From the NCBI RefSeq assembly GCF_041296385.1, contig NC_091015.1, forward strand, positions 88,458,004 through 88,522,003: 64,000 bases of DNA, written 5' to 3'. The notes under the pieces are model-generated. The model saw nothing but the letters and a program-made list of their open reading frames with translations. It ran no database searches and was not told the origin of the DNA. Within the stretch, counting starts at the first letter, position 1. Each line of letters opens with the position of its first letter. Positions 47,248-59,360 of this stretch are shown piece after piece. A program made the position numbers and the translations under genes. The DNA is from Aphelocoma coerulescens (taxonomy: Eukaryota; Chordata; Aves; Passeriformes; Corvidae).

Positions 47248-50200
47248 GAGGTATGTCATACCTTTTACTGTAAATAAATAAAGTATATCACACAAAGGTC
47301 ATGAAGAAAAGTGGAAGCAAGTACCTTTGTGAGTAAATACAAAGGAAAGAAGAACATCTGCACCAAATTCAGGATCACATCTGCAGATTTGTTTAGAGTC
47401 ATGCATGTCTCATTACAGTGGAGTGAGAGATATCTGACACTTCATGATCATTGCTGTATGAACAACCCAGTTAGGTAGACTTATCATATAAAATACCAAA
47501 TAAATCTGAGGAGGATTTTAAAAATATCTTATCTTGCTATAAGATAATAATTCTTTCCTGTTAGTTCTATTAAAAAATCCCAAGGACATAATAAAAACTA
47601 AACTAAACTAACTCTTTTTCCAAATATTTTTCCAAATATCCATTATTAAATGGATACATGTTATCACAATATACCTTGCAAAATATTATTACTATTATTT
47701 GAAGGTCATAATTAGTCTCAAAATAGAGAAAGCACACAAGGGCTGAATGTAAAAACTAATTTTCCAAAAACATTATACTGTATTTTCAGACCAGTGGTGA
47801 AAATAACTATAATTTCCTATTGAAAGAGTTAATGTAAAGAGCTTTCTCTACTCAAGCTATTTCCAAGACATTTTTAGAGTAATAATTATTATGGGTTTGT
47901 GGCATTTTGCATTTTATTCTACTACTCATCCATACCCAGTGCTTGACTCTGTATTTTAATCCAGGAACTAGATATCAATATTCAGTGAACACCTCAGGTT
48001 TTGTATTTAATCAGTGCCAGCTGTCCAATTCCAGTTCACCACCTTCTCAGGTGACATAAATCTGTAGCACTCACTTCTATGAGGAAATAATAATCTACAC
48101 CACTTTAAGAGATGGATGCCATTTATCATCCCTCTTCACATCTTCACAGTTCAACATTTATAGTGGAAATAAGAGAAGATCCTTTGGAAGTCTTCCCCTG
48201 AAAATAAAAGGGTTTAAATATTCACAAAGGAGACATTGAGGAGTGTTAATTGGAGGTCATCAAGTAATATTTAGTCTTGTTCAAATTTAGGAATTATTTC
48301 CAAATCTAGCTCTTACAATTGGTAAAACTCAAATTAATTTTGTAAATTAATTTTTTAACATAGCCCTGAAAATATTTGTTATTTGGCTTTCAATATTTTC
48401 CAGAATTTGTTGATCAAAATTGTTTACAACAGAACTCAAGAATATAGATTTTTATTTTTTTTTAAAGTATGGAATACTAACATGGAAATGCGATAATAAA
48501 TGTGATAAATATGAAAACAAATATTTTATGTGAAATTTTTCTCAGGGAAAAAAAGTGTATTTCATTATGCCAGTGTAGTGCCTACCAAAGAAAACAAAAA
48601 TCATCATAAACTGTATCAGTTGGTGATCAAATATTGCAGGATCAGGGCAGAGCTCTCCTGTTCACTAAATATTTCCAAACATATAGCCTCACTATGCTGA
48701 TACCACCTGCTAAGTACATATTGCTCTGTGATACAGGTCTCATGATAAGTCTGCTTTTTTTCAAATGCCTTATCTTGTAAATTGTACACGGTCATAAATT
48801 TTTTGTTATGGTAAAGTACAAAATAAAATAGACAGTGATTCTAAAGAGACTGTATTAGTTGGAATCCTGTAACTGAATACAATAATGGCTTATACAAGCA
48901 GAAGGATATCATGAAGAGTTCCCATACAGGGTCACACAAATTCAATCTCTGTTGCAAGTGACAAATCTAAGTTATTTGGAAAGGGAAGCTTCTTTCACAG
49001 TTTTTTGTGTGGTGAGATTATCTTTAGAAAGACAGGATCTATGAAGAGTGAATAGCTCTTCAAAGAGAATCCTGACAGCTTTCAGTCCTGATATTTTTTC
49101 TCCCAGTTCTTTAAATGATTTGTCAGTTCCGGCCTTTTGGCAGGTGGATGCTCATACACTCATCAGCTAGCCTGTGGCATCCCAGTTCTCCCTGCCCCTG
49201 TCAATAATCACTCCCAAGCTTGGCAGATACTGCTGATTTCTCCTTTACTCCTTTACTGCTGATTTGCTTGCTTCAAAATAGCTGTTCTCATTTCTGCGTC
49301 TGGAACACACCAAATTTTCTTCAGTGCTCTTCTCTTGTAGCACAGGTGTCCTCTCCCCTCACATCATTCACTGCCACTGCCCCTCCTCTACTGTCTTGCT
49401 CTAATGAGCTATTTGGTTTCCTGATGTGTGATGACTGTTACTATCATATTTTCAGTGCTTACCAGTTGCCGCTTCCAAAGATTCGCATGAACATCAGAAC
49501 TCACTTTGAAATATCTGTGTTTGGCTAGCTGCAGATGTGGATATGTACTGTCTGCCTAAATGGTTGGTGGTTTGCTGTAAAAATTTAATATCAAGCACTT
49601 TGTTCTATAAGTTAAAGATTGTAATGATCTTTGAAACATAGGTTTATGAAATTCAGAAAGGTTTGCAACTCTTAAGGCAGATAACCAAAACAGATTTTAT
49701 TAGGGATCTCTGTAGTTTAATAGCTTTTTAATTACTGTTTGCAGAAAGTTGGATTTCTAATATACCAAATGCTACATTTATTAATTGAATTTGGGACTGA
49801 TGTGATGTTCACAAAAGCAGGTTGGGGAATCTAAACTCAGTGTGCAAAGTGGATGTTTTTCACTTTGAGAGAGATTGGACAGGGGTCTGCAGTCACAGAG
49901 TGATTTTTCTGGGCCTTATTAGGTTTTCTTTTACAGGTAATTTAGAAACATACTTTTTCCATAAGGCATAATTATGAGCAAGAAGCAGTATTTCCTTGTC
50001 ATGAAGTCAGAGAGCTATTTTCTAAATTATCTTTCAACTTCAACAAGGCACAGTAGGTCAGAGTTCTCCACATGCAAGCTGCTACTAGAAAGCAGAAGCA
50101 TCTAGCTGGTGCAGCATTTTTTCCATGAGAAAAGTCAGACAAGAGGGCTGCAAATAGTGAAACAGCAAGAAAAGAACTCATTAGATACTGGGTGTTGCCC

Positions 50201-50424
50201 GTTAATCTGTGTTAGTGAATTTCTCTCCGTAATGAAATGCTCTTCTTTAAATGAATTCATTTGTATTTTAAGAGAGAAAAATTAAATAATTGATTATCCA
50301 AATGTTTAGAACAATTTTCTCCATTTTCTGTGTGGTATATGTGGTCAGTGTATTATTGTGGTCCCACTAAAATGAAAACTGGCCTACCTGTCATCAGGTA
50401 AATAGCTTGCTAAGTTAAACATCT

Positions 50425-51113
50425 TACTAATGGCTGTGTCTCAACCACTTCCCTGGGCAACTTTTTTCAATGACTGACCACTCTTTAAGTGAAGAATTTT
50501 CTCCTAGTAGGCAAGCTAAATCTCACCTGGTGCAACTTGAGGATGTTTTCTCTAGGCCTTTTTCTTATTACTTGGGAGAAGATACTGACCCCCTACTTCA
50601 CTATATCCCCCTTTCAGGTAGTTGTAGAGAATGATAAGGTCTCCCTTGAGCTTCCTTTTTACCAGGCTAAACAACCCCAGCTCCCTCAGCAGCTCCTGAT
50701 CAGACTTGTGCTCCAGACCCTTCCCCAGCTCCTTCTCTGAACTCACCCAAGTCCCTCAATGTCTTTCTCACAGTGAGGGACCCAAAAGTAAACACAGGAC
50801 TCCAGGTGTGACCTCACCAGTGCTGAGTACTGTTCTCATTTCTGTGTCTGGAACTGAGGGGGCAATCACACCCTGGTCCTGCTGGCCACACTATTGCTCA
50901 TACAGGCCAAGATGCCATTGGCCTTCTTGGCCATCTAGGCACACACTGGCTCATGCTCAGCTGCTGTAGACCAGAACTTCAAGGTCCTTTTCTGTCTTAA
51001 CCCATTGATCCAGTCTGTCCAGATCCCTCAGCAGAGCCTTCCTACCCTCAAGCAGATCAACACTTCCAATCAACTTGATCTCATCTGCACTCAGTCCCCT
51101 CATCCAGATCATT
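50425..51113 (-). mobile_element. CR1 LINE fragment, second subfamily
   Basis: The plus strand reads as reversed CR1: GTTGTAGAGAATGATAAGG, CAGGCTAAACAACCCCAGCT, TTGTGCTCCAGACCCTTCCC, GTGTGACCTCACCAGTGCTG, GCCATTGGCCTTCTTGGCCA, GTCTGTCCAGATCCCTCAGC and TCATCCAGATCATTAATGAT. It spans the 3' UTR into the end of the reverse-transcriptase frame. Internal gaps exist near 50960-51005. The subfamily differs from the copy at 16.8 kb. Confidence 0.88.
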
Positions 51114-53484
51114 AATGATGACTGAATTCAGCAAAATATGTAACCAAACACTTCAGTTCAATAAATGAACATGTTCTTTTGAATTAAACAGGAAAATTAA
51201 AAAAAAGGAAAAAGGATAGCCTTATGCTCAGATTGCATTTAGGAGACCTGTTAAAGACAGTATTTGAGTTTGCAGGATTATATTTATCCTCAGAGTAAAT
51301 CTGTAGCCTTTTTAGTTTTCATCCAAGACAAAAAATAGTTAGCTCTTAAGGCATGCCAGACTGATGCCATTATTGAAGTGTTGGAAACTATGATAACACA
51401 AAAAACAAGACTTCAAGGTGAAAGGAAAACTGATTTGCCCTTGCTATTCTGTAAAACACCAGAGCCTTTTCACCGAGTCTGTATTTAGTAAGGAAAGACA
51501 TATTTCAATCACTAAAAAAGACCTAATAAGGGAAACCTGCTCTAGAAAATGTGATTTGTTTTCAGGGATTTAGTCATGTCCCAGTGAGAAAATGCAGAGA
51601 GACCTATTTATTTACTGGAGGAAAATATTTCTGAAACAGTTTGGCCTCTGGATTGCCTGAATGTGTCTTTTTATTAACTGTCACACAAGAACACTGGTAA
51701 GCTGACAGCTTAAAATATTATTTAAAAACTTACAGTAACAGGTCACAGCTACCTAATGACAATAAGGATAATTTTGAGGATAAAATATATAATCATATTT
51801 TACTGTGGGAATCAGAAGGCAGTGAAGGTGATAAATGGAAAGAATTTATTTTAAAAAACCTATATCCCTGGGCTCATGAAAACTGTGAAATCAATTTCAG
51901 GTTAAATTGCTCTTAATTGTTTATTAATATCTTCAAGACGTATTGACACATTGTTTATACATTTTTTAATACATCTTTAACTTTCAGGTCCCTTTTAATT
52001 CCAAATATATATTATAAAAAATTATTTTGCTGTGTGTTTCTCAGTATTGTTATTTCTGTAGGAAAAGTACAGCTTCCACAGTAGTGTGAGCAGTAAGAGA
52101 AGTGTGTGTTACATACTCTGCTATGGCTGCATCCATGAGGGCTGCAAGCCAGACTTCATAATCCATGAAAAAGATGCCTTATATAGAGCACAGTGCTAGG
52201 AAGTATTGACTCATCTTAGCAGACCAGTTAGGGGCAGGTGTGAGCTTCTGCTTGCTTGAATGTGAATCAGTTATAGCCAAGAAGTCATTAAATTTGTCTG
52301 TTATATTGCCTAAACTAACATTGTTTTCCTCTAAAAAGACATAAATAAATCATGCAGTCAAAAGTTGACTCCAATTTGAACTAAAAATACTATTTCAGAA
52401 AATATTAAATGCATAATTTCCTAAATTGGTTCAAAAAGAACCATTATTTTGATTCAAGCACAGTCAATATATTTTAAAATATTACTTTAATAAAACTATT
52501 CAAGTTCTATACAAAACAGCTTAAGCTATATCTGTGTTCTTTAATTAGAAGGCAACAAAATGAACTGTTCTCACAGGAATCGTTCTCTAAAAATCATTAT
52601 CCTCTTTGCATTGTTTCCACAGCCCAGAATTTTTATCATATGTTGAATGTCTGCTAGCATTTAATACTCATTATTTGAAAGTAAATATCTTGAAGGGTTT
52701 CAGAAGTGATCCCAATGATATTCTTAGTCTTTAATGCAAGACCATGAATGAATGTTCTAGCCACTTTATTGTGAAGGGTAACCATATAAGAAATATGCAA
52801 AATTTCTAAAATGCATTGACAGATTGATTGATGAGACATGGTGAAACTGCTCAGAAGAACTGCGGACAATACAGTGTCATTGCCTACTAATAAACCGACT
52901 GGAAATACCAAAGGAACTGCAATCCAAGCCTGCAATATGAGTCTAGTCAATGCCCAGATTTCTACTTTTATTGATTTTTAGAAATGATCATCTGTTCCAG
53001 CTTGGGGCTGACTGTCAGCATGGGACTGAAACTGTTATCTGTGATAACCTTTTGCTGAGGAAAACAATGAACTGAAAAATGTCTCAGTCACCTTTAATCA
53101 CCATTTACTCTTCAGTTTCTACACAGGAATGCATTAAGCCACAACAAGAGGTAGTTCAAGAACAGCTTTGGCCATCAAAACAGCCTGCTTTTGAAGCTGA
53201 ACTCCAACACATTTTATTTCTCAGCCTTTTATGAGATGCCATGTTTCTTTTTTTAAATAATTTGATTAATCTAAACTGTATTTTAATCAATATAATAGCA
53301 AACAGTTCTGTGTGTTTTCTTCAAGCAGTCAAACAAGTTACTTAGTTCACCACCTCAAATTTGGGTGTTGCAATGTTTTAACCTGTACAGAATTCATCAA
53401 ATGTCATACGACTTTTGATTTTGCCATGTTGCATTAAAAAGATTTGGGTTTTTGTTTGTTTTTTTTTGTTTTTTTAAAACAAAT
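51114..53484. other. No gene recognised
   Basis: AT-rich unique sequence. A 35-codon frame at 53127-53234 after an acceptor-like CAG is noted in findings only. Confidence 0.5.
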
Positions 53485-53506
53485 ATTTTGTTTTTAAAAA
53501 CAAAAT
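53485..53506. repeat. 22-bp perfect palindrome
   Basis: ATTTTGTTTTT followed by its exact reverse complement, within a T/A homopolymer-rich patch 45 bp from an LTR edge. Confidence 0.9.
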
Positions 53507-53551
53507 CTCTGTGTTTTTCTTTTGTTTTCTGTTATTTTTATGGCTTATTAT

Positions 53552-54134
53552 TGTCATGGTTTCACCCTAGCCAGCCTTTAAGCACCACACAACCGCTTGC
53601 TCACTTCCCCCAGCAGTAGGATCAGGGAGAGAATCGGAAGGGTAAAAGTTAGAAAACTTGTAGGTCAAGATAAAGGCAGTTTAATAGGGAAAGTATATGC
53701 CAAACAAGACATTAATTCACTCCTTCCCATGGGCAGTCAGGTGTTCAGCCATGTCTGGGAAAGCAGGACCCCATCATGTGTTCCAGTTCTCTGGGCAAAC
53801 AAATGCCATCACTCCAAACATTCCCCCTTCCTCCTTCCTCCCCCTACTTTACATACTGAGTATGATGTCACATGATCTGGAATATCCCTTTAGTCAGTTT
53901 GGGTCATCTGTCCTGGATGTGTCTCCTCCCAACCTCCTGTGCACCTCCAATGTCCTAGACATGTGTCTGTGTGCCAAGTGTGGGAAGCAGAAAAGGCCTT
54001 GGCTCTGTGTGAGCCCTGCTCAACAACACAAACACCTCTGTATTATCAACCCTGTCTTCATCACAAATCCAAAACTCAGGCCCACACCAGCCACTGTGAA
54101 GAAAATTAACTCTACCCCAGTCCATACCAGCACA
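53552..54134 (-). mobile_element. Near-complete solo ERVL-like LTR
   Basis: On the minus strand it runs TGTGCTGGTATGG (54134) to AAACCATGACA (53552), 583 bp. Possible 5-bp target copies ATTAT (53547-53551) and TTTAT (54135-54139) match at four of five bases. It carries the ordered blocks GATAATACAGAGG, CAAGGCCTTTTCTGC, TCCAGGACAGATGACCC and ATTAAACTGCCTTTATC (polyadenylation region). The 159-codon plus-strand ORF at 53697-54176 is antisense to it and not a gene. Confidence 0.87.
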
Positions 54135-54139
54135 TTTAT

Positions 54140-55478
54140 TTATATTTATCCTACTGATTCTACTGAAATAAACTGACTTATTTCACTGTAATCAGCCTTA
54201 AACTTTGCCAAGGTTCAGGGAGCAGGAGATCCATTGTGAAAATAGAGAATTTTAACAGCCTCTTGGCAATATTCTTCCCCCTGTGCTGTGCTGTTTTATC
54301 AGAAGGTTAGTGAAGAGGAGTTTGACCTGATATCTGCAAAGAAAAGATTGGGTTTAAATCAGTTAGAGTCAAGCAACACTTGTATTTCACTTCGTGTAGA
54401 TTTTTCTTTGTTTTTGAGTTTGTTCTGAGTCCCACCTGGATAGCTTTCACTTCCTAAAATGTCCCTTCCTAGATGTTTTCTTTTGTTGTAGAGCATGACC
54501 GGATCGCACACCAAAACCTTACTTAGTCATTTTCTACAAGCAAAACAGAACATATATTTGGCGAAAAACCTAACCTTTGTCCTAGAAAAGAAGACAGAGA
54601 AATATCTCTCTGGAAAGTGTTTGGGGGCAAGGATAGAAACCAAAGGGCTAAAGTCCTTGCTGTGAAGTAGGTCTGGCAGACTGATTCCAAGGCTTCCCCA
54701 TAATATTAATTTCACATTTTCATCTTACTGAGTATTTGGACACAAAAGCATTTCCAAGACAGTGCAGCCTGTGATTTTCAGCACATGCCATAACCCAGGT
54801 AAAGTAGCCTCTCTTAGAGCTCATGACATGGAACTAAGGGCTAGATAAGCTGTCTTCCCCAATCTATCCTCTTCATCAACCCGAGAAGGATACTACTCTT
54901 TAAATGTGATAGCATGGGCTGGAATTTTGCCACATTTATGAGAAATATATAATTTTTATTTAGTTGGCAAATTAATTATGGCTTTAGATATTCACCCTTT
55001 TAATGCAGCACAGAGTAGATCTGTGTATGTATTCCCATAATAAAACCTTGGTTTAAGGTTTTCTATCTCAGGCATTGAAATGTAATTTAGATGCAACCTG
55101 CCATATGTGAATTTCATTTTGGGAAGAATGGGTTATATTGTTGTGACTATAGTGTGATTTGTTTCTTTTTCTAATTATTTATATGTTGGTTAAATGTTTC
55201 TTCCTCCTTTGCAACCACAGACACACACAAGAAATTGCCACATGCTATTTCATAAGAAATATAACCCTTTCAGTACAGAATACTACCTTCTGTTCTTCAC
55301 AGAAAGAAATAAACTCCCTGGTTTAATGTATACTGTAATTGTTTTTCCTTAGAATAAGGATTATTATTTTATTATAGATCATCAGATATAATTGGTGTAT
55401 TCATTTTACAACCAAAAAAGGAATCAATTTCTGTGTCTTTTCGACAAATGGAAATGCTGTCAAGAAGGTCTTTTCCAT
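54140..55478. other. No gene recognised
   Basis: AT-rich unique sequence, no supportable feature. Confidence 0.5.
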
Positions 55479-55483
55479 ACAGT

Positions 55484-56044
55484 TGTGGTTGTTTGACCTT
55501 GGCTGGACACCAGGTGCCCACCAAGCTGCTCTATCACTTCCCATCTGGACAGGGAAGACATGGAAAATGAGTTGAAGGTTTAGATAAAGCAGTTTACAAA
55601 AGTGAAAACAAAATTTGCATGAACACAAACAAAGAGAAAAAATTTGGTTTATTCTCTGCCCAACATACAGATTTATACATGACTTGCATTCCATCAGGAT
55701 GGGTGGTCAGGACAGGAAAAGCAGCACACTAGAGGGCTGGGCACTGACACAGGCCCAGCTGGGGTCATCATCACACTCTTCTTGCTCCTTACAAAATTCA
55801 TTCTTTGTTGATTTACTGTCATTCCTGCTACTTTACTTCATGACACTTGGAGGTGGGCTTGTGATCGAGGGGTGACCATGGAGGCCATCACGCAGGTTAT
55901 CCATGAATGTGAAACATGCTGCAATTCAGAGAGAGCCATGCAAGTGAAATTTCCTTGAAATAGATGGTGGCAGCTGGGTTACATAGAGCTTGGATAGATC
56001 AGCTTGGTGGGCAACTGGCATCCAGCTAAGGTCAAACCACCACA
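55484..56044. mobile_element. 561-bp element with 52-bp terminal inverted repeats
   Basis: The left arm (55484-55535) starts TGTGGTTGTTTGACCTTGG and includes CAGGTGCCCACCAAGCTG. The right arm (55993-56044) is its reverse complement, with 46 of 52 bases matching. The ends are TG...CA, and near-identical pentamers ACAGT (55479-55483) and CCAGT (56045-56049) flank it. TG/CA ends with a 5-bp duplication suggest an LTR, but such long inverted repeats are more like a DNA transposon, or two LTR pieces head to head. No transposase or long frame is inside. Class left open. Confidence 0.7.
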
Positions 56045-56049
56045 CCAGT

Positions 56050-56891
56050 CAAGTCCCCTTTTTCCATTTTGAAATGGACAGGGGACACTGTTTGCTGCGC
56101 ACTGAAGTGTTTCTTTGAATGAGTGAACAGCAAATTACAAGCAATCAGTAAATGTTGTATCATAAATCCTGATATGGATCATCATTAAATTCACAAGTAG
56201 TGAAACCAACCAGTATCTTCAATCACAGTAATTAATTTTGACCCCTAATTGAAAAGGAAAACTTACTGAAAAAAAAAAAAAAGAAATAAAAGGGATTATG
56301 TATGAACAAAGAATAAGAAAATCATTACTCTGACAATGGAATATGCCCTACTGAAGCTGATCTTGGAACATCAGAACTGATCTTGAATGGCAGAATGACA
56401 CATATATATGTATTTTTTTTTATTATTTTTTAATCTTTCTTCCTATTTATTTTTCCCACTGAAAAATTTGAAAGGTAGATTTTCTTGGGGAAAATAAAAA
56501 ACAGAAGTACAAAACCCTCCAAAATAAAACAAAACCAAACTTACCAAAACCCAGCAGTCAAGTCTCATTTTTATTTTTGATAATTGTAGTTGGGGTTCTT
56601 TTTGGTCAGCTTTTTCATGATCCGACTTGCAACAAGATTGTCACTGATGACAGGTGCTGTTTATTTATGAGCACTAAGCATTCTGCAAAGTCCATGATTT
56701 TTCTGTGTGGACTATGTTGACAAAAAAAAAGAATCCTCAAAGTTAGACACCCAGAAATTAAGTTTTTAAATTCTTAAAATGCAAAAACATGTCCTTCCTG
56801 TTAAACATGATCAAACTTTGCATTTTCTTTTAAAGCAAAAAGCATCTCTCACATGCCTGAATGTGGTACATTCAGGTGAGAATTTTGTGCC
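56050..56891. other. No gene recognised
   Basis: AT-rich unique sequence with an A-run near 56268-56283. Confidence 0.5.
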
Positions 56892-57490
56892 TGTATTGGT
56901 TTCAGCTAGGATAGAGTTTATTTTTTTCATAGTGGCTTGTGTGGGGCTGTGTTTTGGATTGGTACTGAAAACAGTGATGATAACACAAAGATGTTTCAAG
57001 TATTGCTGAGCAGGGCTTACAAAGAGTCAAGGCCTTTTCTGCTCCTCACACCATCCACCAGTGAGGGAGCCAGCAATACACAAGATGATGGGAAGGGACA
57101 CTGCCAGGACAGCTGACTCCAAATGCCCAAAGGGCTATTCACAGAATCACAGAATTAACTAGGTTGGAAAAGACCTTCGAGATCATGGAGTCCAGCCTAT
57201 GACCTAACACCACCTTTTATAATAAACCATGGGACATTCATCATAATGTATGATGGGGCCTTGCTTTCCTGGGGATGGCTGAGCACCTGCCTGCCCATGA
57301 GAAGTGATGAATGAATTCTTTGGTTTGCTTTGTCTGCATGTGCAACTTTTGCTTTCTCTATTAAACTGTGTTTATTTCAACACACAGCTTTTCTTTCTTT
57401 TACCCTTCCCTTTCTCTCCCCCATCCCACTGTGGGGAGAGTGACCAAGTAGCTGTTGGGACTGAGCTGTCAGTCAGGGTTAAACATGAGA
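56892..57490 (+). mobile_element. ERVL-like LTR interrupted by CR1 tail
   Basis: The plus strand begins TGTATTGGTTTCAGC, then GGATAGAGTTTATTTTTTTC, GGGGCTGTGTTTTGGATT, GAGTCAAGGCCTTTTCTGC, CTTTCCTGGGGATGGCTGAG, GAAGTGATGAATGAATTC, ATTAAACTGTGTTTATTTC (polyadenylation region), then GTCAGGGTTAAACATGAGA. Same family as 53552-54134 and 40970-41347. 57141-57230 inside is CR1. No clear flanking duplication. Confidence 0.85.
57141..57230 (-). mobile_element. CR1 3' tail inside the LTR
   Basis: ACAGAATCACAGAATTAACT, AGGTTGGAAAAGACCTTCGA and GATCATGGAGTCCAGCCTAT are the reversed end of a CR1. It sits between AAAGGGCTATTC and GGGACATTC, both LTR sequence. About 50 bp of expected LTR appears missing at the site. 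Confidence 0.85.
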
Positions 57491-57677
57491 GTGGTCCCCT
57501 GCCATTTCTATAGCTTTAAAAGTATTTTCAATATAAACATTTTCTTTGGCAAATTTTAGTGCTACACATGATTTTCTAGAGAGTGAAAGAGTTACCAAAA
57601 TAAATTTTTGTACATGCTCAGATAAATTAGACATGTTAAATATAAACCTGGCTAATTAAATGGTCTTTTGTTCACTT

Positions 57678-57697
57678 CTATCTATCTATCTATCTAT
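57678..57697. repeat. (CTAT)5 microsatellite
   Basis: Five perfect CTAT units. Confidence 0.95.
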
Positions 57698-57851
57698 ATT
57701 TGTACATTCAGCCTTTGAAATGCATCTCCTACAATACAATCCTCAGAGTAAACATCTAGAAAGCACAAAATGGCAAAGGGGGTGTAGGCATTACTGATAT
57801 ACTCATATGGATTCGGAAACAGCCAACATTATGTTGAGATAGATACATAGG

Positions 57852-57853
<2 letters not shown>

Positions 57854-57898
<45 letters not shown>
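57854..57898. repeat. (GATA)11 microsatellite
   Basis: Eleven perfect GATA units, with degenerate units (GATACATAGGTA) just before. The Leu/Ser/Ile/Tyr repeats in the minus-strand frame 57803-58162 are artefacts. Confidence 0.97.
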
Positions 57899-57899
<1 letters not shown>

Positions 57900-59184
57900 A
57901 ATGCAGATAACTGCAAAGTGCTAGTGCCAATATTTATATATTCTTGAACACAGATGAGGATAGGATATGTATAACTGTACCATGTGTGCGTGAAATGTTT
58001 AATATGTCTATCACATATAATTTTAAACTTAATAGTGAAAGTTACATTAGCAGACAGCAACTGACAAATGTTTATACTTCCTTTATGCTTTGCATTTCTT
58101 CTATCAAGAAGTCCTCTTGCTAGCAAGCAGGATATATAACATGCATACACAAAACCTATCAAAATAATAAAACAAAAATTTGGCTGTCAAAATAAAGCAG
58201 AACTGTTGTGGAACAGAAGGAGGGATCAGAAACAGTCGCTGTTTGTGTACCAGCTTGTGCTTCGCAAGCTCTCTTGCAATTCTCATCTTACAGCTCCTCA
58301 GAAAAAAACAAACCAGAGCATCATAAACTTTTATAGTTACAAAGCAAGCACTTGAAAAGAGTGTAAGAGATACAGCAGTCTGCAGTACACCTGAACAGCA
58401 GTAGGAAAGTTTGTTTCACAAAAGCAATAGGTTAATTTATCTACTCAGTAGTTGCAATTTGAATGCTTGTAAGAACTGTTAAATGTGGAAACTGATGCAT
58501 ATTAAGTGCAGCACTGTTTTGGTGTTCTAAGTTGACCAGGAAAATGCTCTCTGTGGTCTTGCTCAAGCTCCACAGCCACTTACCAGCAGTAAACCCTGAA
58601 GAGCTATGTGAGACTGTGCCCTGAATGAGACACCTTTGCACAGTTTACAGTGGGCAGCTCCTGATTCTGCCTGTCATGTCACCAACTACTTTCATTTTGG
58701 TCAAAACTGAATGAACTTCTCATCCTATGGTCTTAACCTTCAAGATAGAAAGAAATATTTTAAACACTTTCCTAGTTATTCTAAAATGTTTTATTCATCA
58801 AGAAATAATATTAAGCCATAATATCAAAGAAAATATAAGTTCAGTCTGCTAATTGTTGTTCACCTGTTGTGATGAACAGAAGGGGTTCCTCATTACCTTA
58901 TTGCCAGAATACAGACCTTTCTGCCACTAAGTGGCCTTCTTATATCTACTTAAGCAGCAACCTTTGCAAAAAAATTTAATAAATACTAAAAGATGAGAAA
59001 AAAAAGCACCACCCACTGGCTAGATAAATTTGATAGGAACTTCTGTAAAAATTGTCTTGTAAAAGTCTGTAATGTGCTTTAAGAAGCAATCAAGTTACAT
59101 CCTAATCACAGGAAAAGGTACTGTTGCCATGATTACCTGCACTTATCAAATATATTATTTCTAAATTTGATGAGTGAGTTTCTT
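57899..59184. other. No gene recognised
   Basis: AT-rich unique sequence, nothing supportable. Confidence 0.5.
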
Positions 59185-59360
59185 CAAGTATTTTTTTGAC
59201 AGGTTCAGCTGTGGACTGCAGTGGGGCCACTGGAGACACTGGAACCAACTGTGTCCAGCATGGGTCAGCTCCAGCCTCTCCACACAGGGGCTGACTCTGC
59301 ACCCCTCAGTGTTGCTGCTGCCTTGGGTAGCTGTAAGTGGTACAATACTGCTTTCCCAAA
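59185..59360 (-). mobile_element. Possible LTR fragment
   Basis: A GC-richer island in AT-rich DNA. On the minus strand GGGGTGCAGAGTCAGCCCCT, CTGGAGCTGACCCATGCTGG, CCACTGCAGTCCACAGCTG and AACCTGTCA resemble U3 segments of avian ERV LTRs. Ends are unclear. Confidence 0.4.

Larger units (their letters stand above)
45588..50424. other. No gene recognised
   Basis: Very AT-rich, with an A/T-only-like patch at 46376-46464 and a 36-bp tandem duplication at 47188. 46880-47110 is a possible conserved noncoding candidate. 49220-49528 holds an ORF without recognisable domains. Confidence 0.5.

Noticed and set aside
49283..50854. Near-identical 24-bp string TGTTCTCATTTCTG(C/T)GTCTGG at 49283 and 50831
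   Set aside because: One mismatch over 24 bp, but no similarity extends outward; too short to call a repeat family.
53697..54176. 159-codon plus-strand ORF
   Set aside because: Antisense to a clear ERV LTR (53552-54134) for almost its whole length; no domain.
56268..56290. A-run as a processed-pseudogene tail
   Set aside because: The preceding sequence shows no coding remnant and there are no flanking duplications.
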